Shown here in pieces: positions 1-7,776 of a DNA stretch of 30,550 nt. The DNA is taken from assembly GCA_038200435.1 (NCBI GenBank), contig JBBPXY010000082.1, forward strand, positions 1-30,550, read 5' to 3'. The notes under the pieces were generated by a model, which saw nothing but the letters and a program-made list of their open reading frames with translations, was not told the DNA's origin and searched no databases. This DNA comes from JBBPXY01 sp038200435. GTDB lineage: Bacteria > Actinomycetota > Thermoleophilia > Solirubrobacterales > Solirubrobacteraceae. The position numbers and the translations under genes were made by a program. Position 1 is the first letter of the stretch. Each line of letters begins with the position of its first letter.

Positions 1-620
1 CGGGTGATGAGACTGCGGCGAGAGAGCCGGCGCTCGAGCAGCGAGCCCGAGGCGGTGACGATGCGCTCAAGGGGTGATCGCACGGCGGGCTGCGGTGTCG
101 CGCCGGCCGGGGACACGAGGTTCGGTAGCGCCGCGTAGATCAGGCAGAGCGCCCAGGCGGCGCCGGCGACGGTCAGCAGCGTGAGGGAGCCGAGCGCAGG
201 GTCGCGCCCGAGGATCGCGACGAGCCCGCCGGGAGGTGAGAGCACCGCCAGGCTGCCAAGCCCAGCAGCCATCAAGTTGAGAGCCACGTGCCCGGCGTGG
301 GCGGGTGCGGCGCCCTCGCCGAAGCATCCGCACGAGCTTCCTGCGCGCCCTATGCGGATCAGGCGCGCAGTGAACACGGCGAAGGCGAGGTAGGCGAGCG
401 TGAGGGCAGCGGCGGACCCGCGCGACGGAGCGAGCAGGTTCATCAGTCCGACGGCCAACTCGGCCACCGCCACGAGCCGGATCACGGTCCTCCCGCCGGG
501 GAGGCCGGCCACCTGCAGCGCACCGACGGCCCGGCCCGGAGCGCGCAGCTTCGCTACGCCGGCTACGACGAGCACGGCGGCAACGGTCAGGAGGGGTGGC
601 AGGAGTAACGCCCGAAGCAC
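1..620 (-). CDS. MauE/DoxX-like redox-associated membrane protein (3' end cut by window edge)
   Basis: Minus-strand frame open from a GTG at 620 to the window edge, so the C-terminus is missing. An AAAGGAAG Shine-Dalgarno lies just upstream of the GTG. The product starts MLRALLLPPLLTVAAVLVVA, a membrane segment, followed by AKLRAPG and several further hydrophobic helices. The motif SSCGCFGEG between helices is typical of the MauE/DoxX-related family, where such a cysteine pair is linked to periplasmic disulfide or quinone redox chemistry. No ORF in this frame is closed inside the window. The partner genes that would confirm a thiol-redox role lie beyond the edge. Family assignment is fairly sure from helix pattern and CGC motif; the substrate is unknown. 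Confidence 0.75.
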   Translation of the reverse strand, partial: MLRALLLPPLLTVAAVLVVAGVAKLRAPGRAVGALQVAGLPGGRTVIRLVAVAELAVGLMNLLAPSRGSAAALTLAYLAFAVFTARLIRIGRAGSSCGCFGEGAAPAHAGHVALNLMAAGLGSLAVLSPPGGLVAILGRDPALGSLTLLTVAGAAWALCLIYAALPNLVSPAGATPQPAVRSPLERIVTASGSLLERRLSRRSLIT

Positions 621-798
621 GGCTTCCTTTCACAACACAGGGCCAAAGCGGCCGATGCGTTCTTAGCACGCGCGGCGGGCACAACGTGCGAAGGCCCGCG
701 GCCCCGGCCGGGACACACGGGCCTCCACGACGCCGACCGAGGAGGAACTCTTCGGCGCAAAGGTGTGTTGCGCGGCCCGCGAGCGCGTGGATCACCGG

Positions 799-804
799 TA
801 GGCT
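799..804 (+). promoter_or_regulatory. -10 box of a leaderless promoter
   Basis: TAGGCT ends 6 nt before the ATG at 811, and no Shine-Dalgarno is present between them. This matches the arrangement seen before about ten other genes here. Confidence 0.5.
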
Positions 805-810
805 CGGCCC

Positions 811-1260
811 ATGGACTACATGCGCTTGGTGGACCGCGGCTGGCCGGTGCTCAGCCGTCTTATGAAGGGGCACACAGCCGTTTACCAGGTCACGCGAGGC
901 CGGGTCGGCCATCGCTTCCCGGGCGCACCCCCGATGTTGCTGCTCGATCACGTCGGGGCCAAGAGCGGCACGAGGCGCACCACACCGCTCGTCTACGTTG
1001 CCGACGGTGAGGACATCGTCGTCGTCGCCTCCAAGGGCGGCAACCCGAAGCACCCCGCGTGGTTCCACAACCTGCGCGCCCACCCCGATACCACCGTGCT
1101 CGTCGGCTCCGAGCGACGCGCCGTACAGGCGCGCGTGGCTCGTCCCGATGAACGCCCGCGGCTGTGGGCCAAGGCCGTGGAGACCTACAGCGGCTACCGC
1201 GGCTACCAGGAGCGCACAGAACGCGAGATCCCGCTCGTGGTCCTCGAACCGGCTCCGTAG
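811..1260 (+). CDS. Deazaflavin (F420)-dependent nitroreductase family protein
   Basis: 149 residues, the usual size for the DDN/PF04075 split-barrel family, which uses reduced coenzyme F420 to reduce quinones or nitro compounds. Family hallmarks are the central LLLDHVGAKSGTRRTTPL segment (about 47-64), the GGNPKHPAWFHNL motif (about 78-90) and the aspartate-rich tail of the barrel. ATG 811 is chosen because a TAGGCT -10 box sits 6 nt upstream, implying a leaderless transcript. The gene is followed 19 nt later by the DUF488 gene, so the two are probably co-transcribed. The exact substrate cannot be told from sequence. An F420-using host fits the actinobacterial placement. Confidence 0.88.
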   Translation: MDYMRLVDRGWPVLSRLMKGHTAVYQVTRGRVGHRFPGAPPMLLLDHVGAKSGTRRTTPLVYVADGEDIVVVASKGGNPKHPAWFHNLRAHPDTTVLVGSERRAVQARVARPDERPRLWAKAVETYSGYRGYQERTEREIPLVVLEPAP

Positions 1261-1279
1261 GGGGTTGGCCCTTTCGTCC

Positions 1280-1717
1280 ATGGCGACGATCTGGACGATC
1301 GGGTACCAGAAGCTCTTTCCCCAGACCTTGGTGGCCGAGCTCGAGGCGGCGGGAGTCAGGCGCGTGCTCGACGTGCGCCTGCGCCCGCAGTCGCGCCGAC
1401 CGGGCATGTCGAAGACGCGACTGGGCGCGCTGCTCGCCGAGCATGGCATCGCCTACGAGCACCGGCGAGAGCTCGGCACGCCGCTCGAGATCCGCGGCCT
1501 CTACCGGGCGGGTCACAACGAGCGTGCCGCGATTGCCTACCGCGAGCACATCGAGAGCGACTCCCAGCAGGAGATCGACGAGCTCGCTGCCAGCCTCGCC
1601 TCGAGCCCCCGCACGGCTCTGCTCTGTCTCGAGGAGAACCCGGCCGAGTGCCACCGGCGGGTGCTGACCGACGCGCTGCGCGTGCGCCTGAACGGCCTCG
1701 AGGTCGTCGATCTATAG
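1280..1717 (+). CDS. DUF488 family protein
   Basis: 145 residues beginning MATIWTIGYQKLFPQTL. The TIGYQ start, the R-rich VRLRPQSRRPGMSK segment, and the C-terminal LCLEENPAECHRRVLTDAL motif are hallmarks of DUF488 (PF04343). Members carry a conserved cysteine and histidine near the C-terminus, here C-x-x-R/H in AECHRR, and have no firmly assigned function. ATG 1280 is chosen. An upstream in-frame TTG at 1265 is possible but adds only residues without family resemblance. The gene follows the F420 nitroreductase at 19 nt and ends 4 nt before the convergent hydrolase stop. Confidence 0.85.
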   Translation: MATIWTIGYQKLFPQTLVAELEAAGVRRVLDVRLRPQSRRPGMSKTRLGALLAEHGIAYEHRRELGTPLEIRGLYRAGHNERAAIAYREHIESDSQQEIDELAASLASSPRTALLCLEENPAECHRRVLTDALRVRLNGLEVVDL

Positions 1718-1721
1718 CGGG

Positions 1722-2636
1722 CTACTCCGCGCGCGAAGTGACCCGTGCGCGCCAGTCTGCGTCTTCCGTCACCGACGGCTCCGTCGAGTCGAGGAACTCA
1801 CGCAGCACACGCGCGAGCCCGGTCGGATCTTCGAGATGGGGGAAGTGCGCGGCGCGCGGCAGTGTCTCGAAGCGGCTGCCGCGGATGGCCGCGTGCGCGT
1901 CCCGCCCGTGCGCGAGCGGGATCGTGTTGTCGCGCTCGCCCCAGACGATGAGGGTGGGCAGCGCCTCGAGCAGGTAGAGCCGGTCCGTCGCGCTCACCCG
2001 CTGCCCGCGAGGGTCGATCACCGAGCGCAACGTGTGCAGAAACGCCTCCCGTGAGCCCCGTTGCTGGAGCGGGCGCAACGCGCGCGCCACGGCCTGGAGA
2101 TAGACGGCGTTGCCGGAGCCCCGAGTGCGCAGGCGCGTGGCCGCGCCCTCGAGCCCGGAGAGCACTCGCGGATGCGCCGCACCCGCGAGCAACGCGCTCG
2201 CGCCGGGCAGTGCGGCGCTGCGCAGCAGAGGGCTGACGTTGCGGCCGAGGCCGCCGCTCGAGACCAGAGCCAACCGTTCGGTGCGCTGCGGGAACTGGTA
2301 GAAGAACTGCAGGGCCACGCCCCCGCCGAGGGAGTGCCCGACGATGCTCGCGCGCTCGAAGCCGATGACTGTGAGCAGGTCACGGATGCTCGCCGCGTGA
2401 GCACCCAGGGAGTAGTCGCCGCGAGGCGTCGCCGAGTCTCCATGGCCAATCAGATCAGGCGCGATGATCGTGTAGGAGTCCGCGAGATCGAGCGCGACCT
2501 GCTCCCAGTGGCGCGAGGAGTTGACCATCCCGTGAATCAGCACGACGGGCGGTCCGCTTCCCGCCCGGCGGTACTCCACTCTGTGTCCGTGAAGATCCAG
2601 CTGATGAACGCTGAACGCGGCCGCGGAGTCGACCAT
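1722..2636 (-). CDS. Alpha/beta hydrolase
   Basis: 304 residues with a complete alpha/beta-hydrolase layout: oxyanion strand VVLIHGMVNSSRHW (about 31-44), nucleophile elbow GHSLGGG (Ser near residue 101), acid in WGERDNTIP (about 233-241) and catalytic His in AAHFPHLEDP (about 262). Its closest look is to the haloperoxidase/epoxide-hydrolase-like and meta-cleavage hydrolase group; the substrate is not predictable. Its ATG directly abuts the TAG of the upstream alcohol dehydrogenase (TAGATG), so translation is very likely coupled and the two enzymes may act in sequence. It converges on DUF488 with a 4-nt gap. Confidence 0.9.
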   Translation of the reverse strand: MVDSAAAFSVHQLDLHGHRVEYRRAGSGPPVVLIHGMVNSSRHWEQVALDLADSYTIIAPDLIGHGDSATPRGDYSLGAHAASIRDLLTVIGFERASIVGHSLGGGVALQFFYQFPQRTERLALVSSGGLGRNVSPLLRSAALPGASALLAGAAHPRVLSGLEGAATRLRTRGSGNAVYLQAVARALRPLQQRGSREAFLHTLRSVIDPRGQRVSATDRLYLLEALPTLIVWGERDNTIPLAHGRDAHAAIRGSRFETLPRAAHFPHLEDPTGLARVLREFLDSTEPSVTEDADWRARVTSRAE

Positions 2637-3671
2637 CTACGGCTTGACGAGCACCTTGATCGACTCCCGCTCGTCCATCGCGCGGTAGCCGGCCGGCACC
2701 TCGTCGAGTCCGACCGCGCGGTCGAAGACTCGGCCCGGCTCGAGCCGGCCGTCGAGGACGTCGGGCAGGAGCTCGGGTATGTAGGCGCGCGCCGGAGCGA
2801 TGCCGCCGCCGACTGTGACGTTGTGCAGGAAGCTCGGGCGTGCGCCCGGGAGAGAGTCGTACTGCGGGACGCCGACGCGGCCGACCGCACCGCCGGGCCG
2901 CGTGATCCGTAGCGCGGTCTTGAATGCGTCCTCCAAGCCGACGCACTCGAGCACCGAATGCACCCCGGCGCCGCCGGTCAGCTCGCGGACGCGCTCGGCG
3001 CCTTCCTTCCCGCGTTCCGCCACGACGTCGGTCGCGCCGAACTCCTGGGCGAGATCCGTCCGGTCGGCGTGGCGGCCCATGATCACGATGCGCTCCGCAC
3101 CCAGGCGCTTGGCGGCCATGACCCCGCACAGGCCAACCGCACCGTCCCCGACGACGGCCACCGTGCGTCCCGGGCCGACCCGCGCGCTGACCGCAGCATG
3201 GTGGCCGGTGGCGAACACGTCGGAGAGAGTGAGGAGCGAGGGCATCAGGGCGTCGTCCTCGCCTACGGGCAGTTTCACGAGCGTCCCGTCGGCCTGGGGC
3301 ACCCGCACGGCCTCGCCCTGGCCGCCGTCCACCCCGGCCGCTCCCCAGAAGCCTCCGTGCACGCACGAGGTGTGAAGGCCGTCGGAGCAGAAGTCGCACG
3401 TGCCGTCGGAGTAGACGAAGGGCGCGACGACGACGTCACCGCGTTCGAGGGTCGTGACCTCGCCCCCGACGTCCTCCACCACGCCGATGAACTCGTGACC
3501 CATTCGCGCGCCCGCGGGGTCGGCTTCCATCGTCTTGTAGGGCCAGAGGTCGCTGCCGCAGATGCAGGCGCGGGTCACTCGCAGAAGAGCGTCGGTGGGC
3601 TCGGCGATGGTGGCGTCGGGGACGTCCTCTACCCGGACGTCGCCGGCTCCGTACATGATGGTCGCGCGCAT
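2637..3671 (-). CDS. Zinc-dependent alcohol dehydrogenase (MDR superfamily)
   Basis: 344 residues. The catalytic-zinc motif CICGSDLWPYK sits near residue 37, GHEFIGVVEDVG near 58, and the structural-zinc lobe is CDFCSDGLHTSC near 92-103, which shows only part of the usual four-cysteine set. A Rossmann motif VVGDGAVGLCG lies near 173. The long insert VHGGFWGAAGVDGGQ resembles the group annotated as Zn-dependent or glutathione-independent dehydrogenases acting on secondary alcohols and aldehydes. The start ATG has TAGCCT 7 nt upstream and no Shine-Dalgarno, so it likely has its own leaderless promoter although it also sits within a minus-strand gene run. It is fused end-to-start with the downstream hydrolase (TAGATG). 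Confidence 0.9.
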   Translation of the reverse strand: MRATIMYGAGDVRVEDVPDATIAEPTDALLRVTRACICGSDLWPYKTMEADPAGARMGHEFIGVVEDVGGEVTTLERGDVVVAPFVYSDGTCDFCSDGLHTSCVHGGFWGAAGVDGGQGEAVRVPQADGTLVKLPVGEDDALMPSLLTLSDVFATGHHAAVSARVGPGRTVAVVGDGAVGLCGVMAAKRLGAERIVIMGRHADRTDLAQEFGATDVVAERGKEGAERVRELTGGAGVHSVLECVGLEDAFKTALRITRPGGAVGRVGVPQYDSLPGARPSFLHNVTVGGGIAPARAYIPELLPDVLDGRLEPGRVFDRAVGLDEVPAGYRAMDERESIKVLVKP

Positions 3672-3678
3672 GGCGGCG

Positions 3679-3684
3679 AGGCTA
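3679..3684 (-). promoter_or_regulatory. -10 box of a leaderless promoter for the alcohol dehydrogenase
   Basis: On the minus strand TAGCCT is followed by 7 nt and then the ATG at 3671. It overlaps the last codon and stop of the upstream DUF3307 gene. Confidence 0.45.
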
Positions 3685-4110
3685 GCGCCGGCCCGTGAGC
3701 TTCACGGTCGGGCTGAGCAGCGCCGCCACGGCGATCGACACCATGTGCGCGGCCTGGTCGCGCCAGATCGTCACCGATACCGCCGCCGCCCCCTCGTCGG
3801 GCTGAGAGACGAGCTTGGTCCACAGCTTCAGCGGCTGGCGCGTGTCGATCACCATGTGGGCCAAGCCGAGGGCCGCCGCATAAGGCGCCGGGAAGACAAG
3901 CGCCTGGGCGGCGGCGTGCGCCCCCGCGTGTACGTAGCCCGCTGGGTGCACGAGCCGGTGCTTGTGGTCGGCCATCCACTCGTTCTGCGTCAGCCAGTCG
4001 ACCGCGAGGTGCGCGGTCGCTCCCCACACGAGCAGGTCGGTGGCATCGGCCTGGCGCCCGTGGCGGGTGGGTCGCCGCGTGGCGCGCACGCGCTTCATCA
4101 GGATGCTCAT
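3682..4110 (-). CDS. DUF3307-like small membrane protein
   Basis: 142 residues. After a basic N-terminus (MSILMKRVRATRRPTRHGRQ) come hydrophobic stretches around 28-40, 63-85 and 118-135. The paired motifs AHLAVDWLTQNEWM and GLAHMVIDTRQPLKLWT, each with His followed four or five residues later by Asp, match the pattern of DUF3307 (PF11750) membrane proteins, whose function is unknown. It lies between an acyltransferase and an alcohol dehydrogenase on the same strand with 10-nt gaps. A TAGTCG hexamer 7 nt before the ATG resembles the leaderless -10 boxes here but lacks the final T. Family call is moderate. Confidence 0.65.
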   Translation of the reverse strand: MSILMKRVRATRRPTRHGRQADATDLLVWGATAHLAVDWLTQNEWMADHKHRLVHPAGYVHAGAHAAAQALVFPAPYAAALGLAHMVIDTRQPLKLWTKLVSQPDEGAAAVSVTIWRDQAAHMVSIAVAALLSPTVKLTGRR

Positions 4111-4120
4111 CTTGAGTCGA

Positions 4121-5029
4121 CTATCCCACGACCGGCAACGTACGCTGATTGGAGAGCCGGGTCAGCGTGCGCTGCATCCGGCTGGTGACGATGCGGTAGC
4201 CTTCTTCGACGTCGCCGTTCTTGCCGAGCTTCTTCCGCAGGTCGATCGGCGGCATCACCCGCACGGTGATCTTCGCCGGCAGCGGAATGCGTCCGGGGAA
4301 GTCGAGCACGGTCACCCCGAACGGCGGACCGAGCACCGGCGGCACCACCTTCAGCCGAGCGAACTTGTTCAGCGACAGCGCCTTGGCGACGCGGCGACCG
4401 CGCCCGAGGAACAGAGCCGTCTCCTGGCCGCCGATCGCGACGATCGGGACGATCGGGACGCCCAGCTCCAGGGCGAGCTTGACGAAGCCCGTGCGTCCGG
4501 CGAACCCGATCTGGTCTGTCTCCCACGAGGGGCGAAAGCTCTCCTCGTCGCCGCCCGGGGAGACGAGCAGTGCCGCCTCACGCTCGAGGGCCGTCGCCAT
4601 GTTGGCCGGCGAGGCGGGAACTGTCCCGTACTTCTGCACGAGCGTCCGCAAGCCGGGTGTCTTGAACACGAGGTCGTGGGCGAGCTGGTGGAACAGCCGG
4701 TCAGCTCCGAAGTGCTCGTAGAACGCCTGCGCGAAGACGAAGGTATCGGCGATCATCGTCCCACCCGAGTGGTTGCCCACGAGCAGCACCGGACCCTCCG
4801 CGGGGATCCGCTCGAGCCCCGAGACGTCGGAACGGAAGTAGGTCTCGCTGAGGGTGCGAAGCGCGGGGAGGGTCGCGCGGATGTAGCCGGGGTCGAGCGC
4901 TTCGAACGGGTCGTCCGGCAGGCTCGTTGCGGGCGTGAGGTTCAGCAGGTCGAGCGACGCCAGGGTGTCGGTGACCGCCGCTTCGACCATGCGCCGCGCT
5001 CCGCGTGCCGTATCCGTCAGATCGCTCAT
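4121..5029 (-). CDS. Lysophospholipid/glycerol acyltransferase family protein
   Basis: 302 residues. The acyltransferase block starts with GPVLLVGNHSGGTMIADTF (about 97-115); the His...Asp pair here has seven residues between, a spacing seen in the GNHSGG subgroup rather than the classical HX4D. Further family motifs are ALLVSPGGDEES (about 165) and GVPIVPIVAIGGQE (about 197). Such enzymes esterify lysophosphatidate or related alcohols with an acyl chain at the membrane. The ATG at 5029 is preferred over one at 5167 because AAAGGAGGA lies ideally upstream and the longer start would overlap the divergent gene region. It heads the minus-strand run acyltransferase-DUF3307-dehydrogenase-hydrolase. 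Confidence 0.85.
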   Translation of the reverse strand: MSDLTDTARGARRMVEAAVTDTLASLDLLNLTPATSLPDDPFEALDPGYIRATLPALRTLSETYFRSDVSGLERIPAEGPVLLVGNHSGGTMIADTFVFAQAFYEHFGADRLFHQLAHDLVFKTPGLRTLVQKYGTVPASPANMATALEREAALLVSPGGDEESFRPSWETDQIGFAGRTGFVKLALELGVPIVPIVAIGGQETALFLGRGRRVAKALSLNKFARLKVVPPVLGPPFGVTVLDFPGRIPLPAKITVRVMPPIDLRKKLGKNGDVEEGYRIVTSRMQRTLTRLSNQRTLPVVG

Positions 5030-5123
5030 GTGCTCCTCCTTTGAGTCAGATGCGTGCCGGACTATCCCACTCGGTAGCGTCACGGGCCGAGCGGCCCCGA
5101 CGAAGAAGCGAACTGGAGAAGCG

Positions 5124-6143
5124 ATGGCGAAGATGCGAGCGGTGGTAGTCAACGAGGCGGGGGGCACCCTCGAGATGACGGAACGCGACGTTCCGCAGCC
5201 GGGGCGGGGTGAGGCGCTTGTGCGCGTGCAGGCCTGTGGCGTGTGCCACAGCGACGCCTACGCGAAGGAGGGCGGCTTCCCAGGTGTCACGTATCCGGTC
5301 GTGCCTGGTCACGAGATCGCCGGCGTGGTCGAGTCGCTCGGCGATGGCGTCGAGGGCTGGGAGACGGGCCAGCGGGTCGGTGTCGGCTGGTTCGGCGGCA
5401 ACTGCGGCCACTGCGAGCCCTGCCGTCGCGGCGACTTCATCGCCTGCGTCAACGGAGAGATCCCCGGGGTCACGCGCGATGGGGGATACGCCGACTACGT
5501 GCTCGTCAAGGCGAGCGCGCTCGCACGAATCCCCGGCGAGCTGGCCACCGAGGACGCCGCGCCCCTCCTCTGCGCCGGAGTGACGACGTACAACGCTCTG
5601 CGACACAGCGGCGCCTCGGGCGGCGACCTCGTGGGCATCCTCGGTCTCGGTGGCCTCGGTCACCTCGGGGTGCAGTTCGCCGCAAAGCTCGGCTTCGAGA
5701 CCGTCTCGATCGCGCGCGGTCAGGAGAAGGAGGAGCTCGCGCGCAAGCTCGGGGCCAAGCACTACATCGACTCGACTGCGACAGATCCCGCCGAGGAGCT
5801 CACCAAGCTCGGCGGTGCGACGGTCATCCTCGCCACCGTCACGGCCCCGGCGGCCATGACCGCGGTGATCGGCGGCCTTGGCGTGCGCGGCAAGCTCGTG
5901 GTGGTAGGAGCGTCGATGGAACCGATCGAAGTGCCTCCGGCGATGCTCATCGGCGGCCTCAAGTCGATCGCCGGGCACGCGTCGGGCACGTCGCAGGACT
6001 CAGAGGACGCGCTGGGCTTCAGCGCCCTAAGCGACGTGCGGCCGATGATCGAGACGCGTCCGCTCGAAGACGCGGCCGAGGCCTATGACCGCATGATGAG
6101 CGGTGACGCCCGCTTCCGGATGGTTCTGACGACCGGGGCATGA
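5124..6143 (+). CDS. Zinc-dependent alcohol dehydrogenase (AdhA/cinnamyl-type)
   Basis: 339 residues. Catalytic zinc ligands are in CGVCHSD (Cys about 38) and GHE (about 61); the four structural-zinc cysteines are in CGHCEPCRRGDFIAC (about 93-107). The NAD(P) Rossmann motif is GLGGLGHLG (about 171-179), followed by SIARGQEKEELARKLGAKHY. Family length is about 340, so it is full length. It oxidises primary alcohols or reduces aldehydes. ATG 5124 has GGAGAA upstream; the frame is open further 5' but that region overlaps the divergent acyltransferase. The two genes share a 94-bp divergent promoter region. It is not a close copy of the dehydrogenase at 2637-3671. Confidence 0.93.
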   Translation: MAKMRAVVVNEAGGTLEMTERDVPQPGRGEALVRVQACGVCHSDAYAKEGGFPGVTYPVVPGHEIAGVVESLGDGVEGWETGQRVGVGWFGGNCGHCEPCRRGDFIACVNGEIPGVTRDGGYADYVLVKASALARIPGELATEDAAPLLCAGVTTYNALRHSGASGGDLVGILGLGGLGHLGVQFAAKLGFETVSIARGQEKEELARKLGAKHYIDSTATDPAEELTKLGGATVILATVTAPAAMTAVIGGLGVRGKLVVVGASMEPIEVPPAMLIGGLKSIAGHASGTSQDSEDALGFSALSDVRPMIETRPLEDAAEAYDRMMSGDARFRMVLTTGA

Positions 6144-6164
6144 GCGGCGACGCCACCTCCCCGG

Positions 6165-6170
6165 TAGTGT
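6165..6170 (+). promoter_or_regulatory. -10 box of a leaderless promoter
   Basis: TAGTGT followed by 7 nt and a GTG start at 6178, with no Shine-Dalgarno. Confidence 0.5.
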
Positions 6171-6177
6171 CGCTCGC

Positions 6178-6600
6178 GTGAGCACCGGCCACCGCGATAC
6201 GCAGGTGAGCGCCGACAGGGAGCCGCTCACGCTGTCTGCGCGCGTCTCCCAGGAGGTCGTGCGGACGATGAAGGACCTCTACGGCCGCGGCCCGGTAGCG
6301 GCCAAGACGTACTTCTGCGACGAGTACATCTTCTGCACGATGAGCGGCGGCTTCACGCGCGACGAGGAGACGATGATGCGCGCCGGCGAGCACGAGACGG
6401 TGCGCGACTACCGGTTGAAGTTCCAGCGCGTGATCGCGCCCGAGCTCATCCGGCGCGTCGAGGAGGTCGTCGAGCGGAAGATCATTGGCTACCACAGCCA
6501 AGTGCTGTTCGATCCCGACCGGCTCGTGGAGATCTTCGTCGTGGACCCCGATGGCGAGGCACCGACGGTCGAGGCCGCGAAAGAAGCCCAACTGCGCTAG
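6178..6600 (+). CDS. MpsC/DUF2294 family protein (paralogue 1 of 3)
   Basis: 140 residues. The core runs from LSARVSQEVVRTMKDLYGRG (about 22) through TYFCDEYIFCTMSGGFT, an acidic/His HETVRDYRLKFQ stretch, to RRVEEVVERKIIGYHSQ and a final LVEIFVVDP strand. This order (helix, LYGRGP, T-Y strand, R-x-x-F helix, GR/K strand) is that of PF10057, formerly DUF2294, named after MpsC of a cation-translocating, membrane-potential-generating system. No MpsA/B partner is visible, so a role in ion transport is not shown here. The GTG start is supported by TAGTGT 7 nt upstream. Two more paralogues lie at 8590-8982 and 9197-9610. Confidence 0.78.
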   Translation: MSTGHRDTQVSADREPLTLSARVSQEVVRTMKDLYGRGPVAAKTYFCDEYIFCTMSGGFTRDEETMMRAGEHETVRDYRLKFQRVIAPELIRRVEEVVERKIIGYHSQVLFDPDRLVEIFVVDPDGEAPTVEAAKEAQLR

Positions 6601-6788
6601 GCGCGGTCGGGCGGTGGGGCAGTTCCCGTCCGGGCGTGTTTACGCATCCGGCGCTGCGGGGAGGCTCCGATCCGGAGCGCCGAGTCAGGCTTGCGCGCTT
6701 CGTCAGCAGTTCGACTGGTACGGCTCCGAGCGCGCCCATACGCCTCGTGAGGCCGGACCGTCTTCCACTTTCAGATAAGGAGTCACAC

Positions 6789-7112
6789 ATGAGTGCCACC
6801 GGCGCTACCCCCTCCGGCCGCGAGCCCTCGGGCTACGACCGTCCCACCACCGGCCGCGACACCGGCAACGACCACGGCCGGCGCCTCGCCACCGAGACCA
6901 AGGCGGCCTACAAGACGACGGAGTTCGTCGCTTACCTCGCTGTCGTGGCAGGCATCCTGATCTCTGCGGCGACCATCACCGGTGGCGGCAACCACGTCGA
7001 CCTGTTCAAGGCGAGCCAGGCTTGGCTCTACATCTCGATCGTCACGCTGGGCTACCTGCTCAGCCGCGGCATCGCCAAGTCAGGCAGCAAGCAGCCCTAC
7101 GACGAGCGGTAG
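6789..7112 (+). CDS. Small two-helix membrane protein, function unknown
   Basis: 107 residues with a strong AAGGAG Shine-Dalgarno before ATG 6789. The first 45 residues are polar and rich in Gly, Arg and Thr (RPTTGRDTGNDHGRR). Two hydrophobic helices follow, EFVAYLAVVAGILISAATI (about 53-71) and AWLYISIVTLGYLLSRGIA (about 83-101), with a short polar tail. I do not recognise a named family, though short proteins of this layout are common in actinobacteria. The preceding 188 bp (6601-6788) hold no gene that I can support. It starts a run of small membrane-protein genes ending with a DksA-like gene. Confidence 0.75.
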   Translation: MSATGATPSGREPSGYDRPTTGRDTGNDHGRRLATETKAAYKTTEFVAYLAVVAGILISAATITGGGNHVDLFKASQAWLYISIVTLGYLLSRGIAKSGSKQPYDER

Positions 7113-7205
7113 CCACTCGTCTTGCAGCACGGATCGGGCGCGCGGCGGAGTTCTCGCCGCGCTTCGTTCCGCTCCGCCCCTCGATCTCGGGAGCTCCATC
7201 CCCTC

Positions 7206-7346
7206 ATGAGACTTGCCCTTGTCGGACTGCTCATCGGCGTCGCCATCTTCGCCATCTCGGGCGGCCACGTCGTCTTTCTCCCGCTGCTTTTCCTGCTCCC
7301 GCTCGGCGGCCTCTTCGGCCACCGGCGGCGCGTGAGAAGGTTCTAG
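7206..7346 (+). CDS. Very small hydrophobic membrane protein
   Basis: 46 residues: MRLALVGLLIGVAIFAISGG, then VVFLPLLFLLPLGGLFG, then a basic tail RRRVRRF. This gives two short membrane segments or one long hydrophobic hairpin, oriented with a cytoplasmic basic end. CGGGAG lies about 12 nt before the ATG, a rather long spacing. The stop is 3 nt before the GTG of the next gene, so the two are probably co-translated. Function unknown; called from hydrophobic pattern, tight spacing and codon usage. Confidence 0.6.
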   Translation: MRLALVGLLIGVAIFAISGGHVVFLPLLFLLPLGGLFGHRRRVRRF

Positions 7347-7349
7347 ACC

Positions 7350-7757
7350 GTGCGTCGTCTGCTGATTCTCCCGCTGCTGCTCGTTCTGTTCGCCCTTCCG
7401 GCGGCGGCCTCGGCAAACAGCACGCCCACGGTGGTTCGCCCCGTGGCTGCCACCGCATCCGGCGACGTTGCGTCCACCGCGCGCTTCGCGCGGTTCGGTG
7501 GAGGCGGACGCTCCGGTGGCCGTGGTTTCTTCGGTGGCTCATCCCGCAGTCGCGGCGGGGGCCTGTTCGGCTCGCGCGGTCGCAGTCGGGGCCGGTCGCG
7601 TGGCATCTTCTCCCGCATCGCGCGCGCTCTGGCGTTCGCTTACATCTTTCACCTGTTCTTCAGCCACGGCGGTCTCAGCATCCTGGTGTGGATCGCGCTC
7701 ATCGCTCTGGTCATGATGTTCATGCGCCGCCGCCGCCGGAGGCGTATGGCCTACTGA
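7350..7757 (+). CDS. Secreted/membrane glycine-arginine-rich protein
   Basis: 135 residues. A classical signal peptide covers MRRLLILPLLLVLFALPAAASA. The middle (about 48-90) is a low-complexity Gly/Ser/Arg region with repeated GRSRG and RSRGGG units. A membrane helix follows (ILVWIALIALVMMFM, about 111-126), and the chain ends in an arginine block RRRRRRR. AGAAGG precedes the GTG start. The layout resembles TPM-domain or YgcG-tail proteins only in its Gly-rich end plus helix; no TPM domain is present. It is adjacent to the 46-residue membrane protein, and the pair may form a membrane complex, which is inference. Confidence 0.72.
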   Translation: MRRLLILPLLLVLFALPAAASANSTPTVVRPVAATASGDVASTARFARFGGGGRSGGRGFFGGSSRSRGGGLFGSRGRSRGRSRGIFSRIARALAFAYIFHLFFSHGGLSILVWIALIALVMMFMRRRRRRRMAY

Positions 7758-7776
7758 ATCGGGGTAGGACCGCTTG

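Noticed and set aside
67..1449. 460-residue minus-strand frame across the first 1.4 kb
   Set aside because: It is antisense to the F420 nitroreductase and out of frame with the MauE-like gene; the sequence is arginine/proline-rich without domains.
4120..5070. Repeated GTGGGATAGTC at about 4119-4129 and 5060-5070 (minus strand)
   Set aside because: Two copies of an 11-mer, one covering a stop codon; may be promoter-like but the -10 lacks the last T, so left uncalled.
6640..6665. GTTT...GGGG as a SigB/SigF-like promoter before 6789
   Set aside because: The -10 half (GGGTA) is not present; match is too weak.
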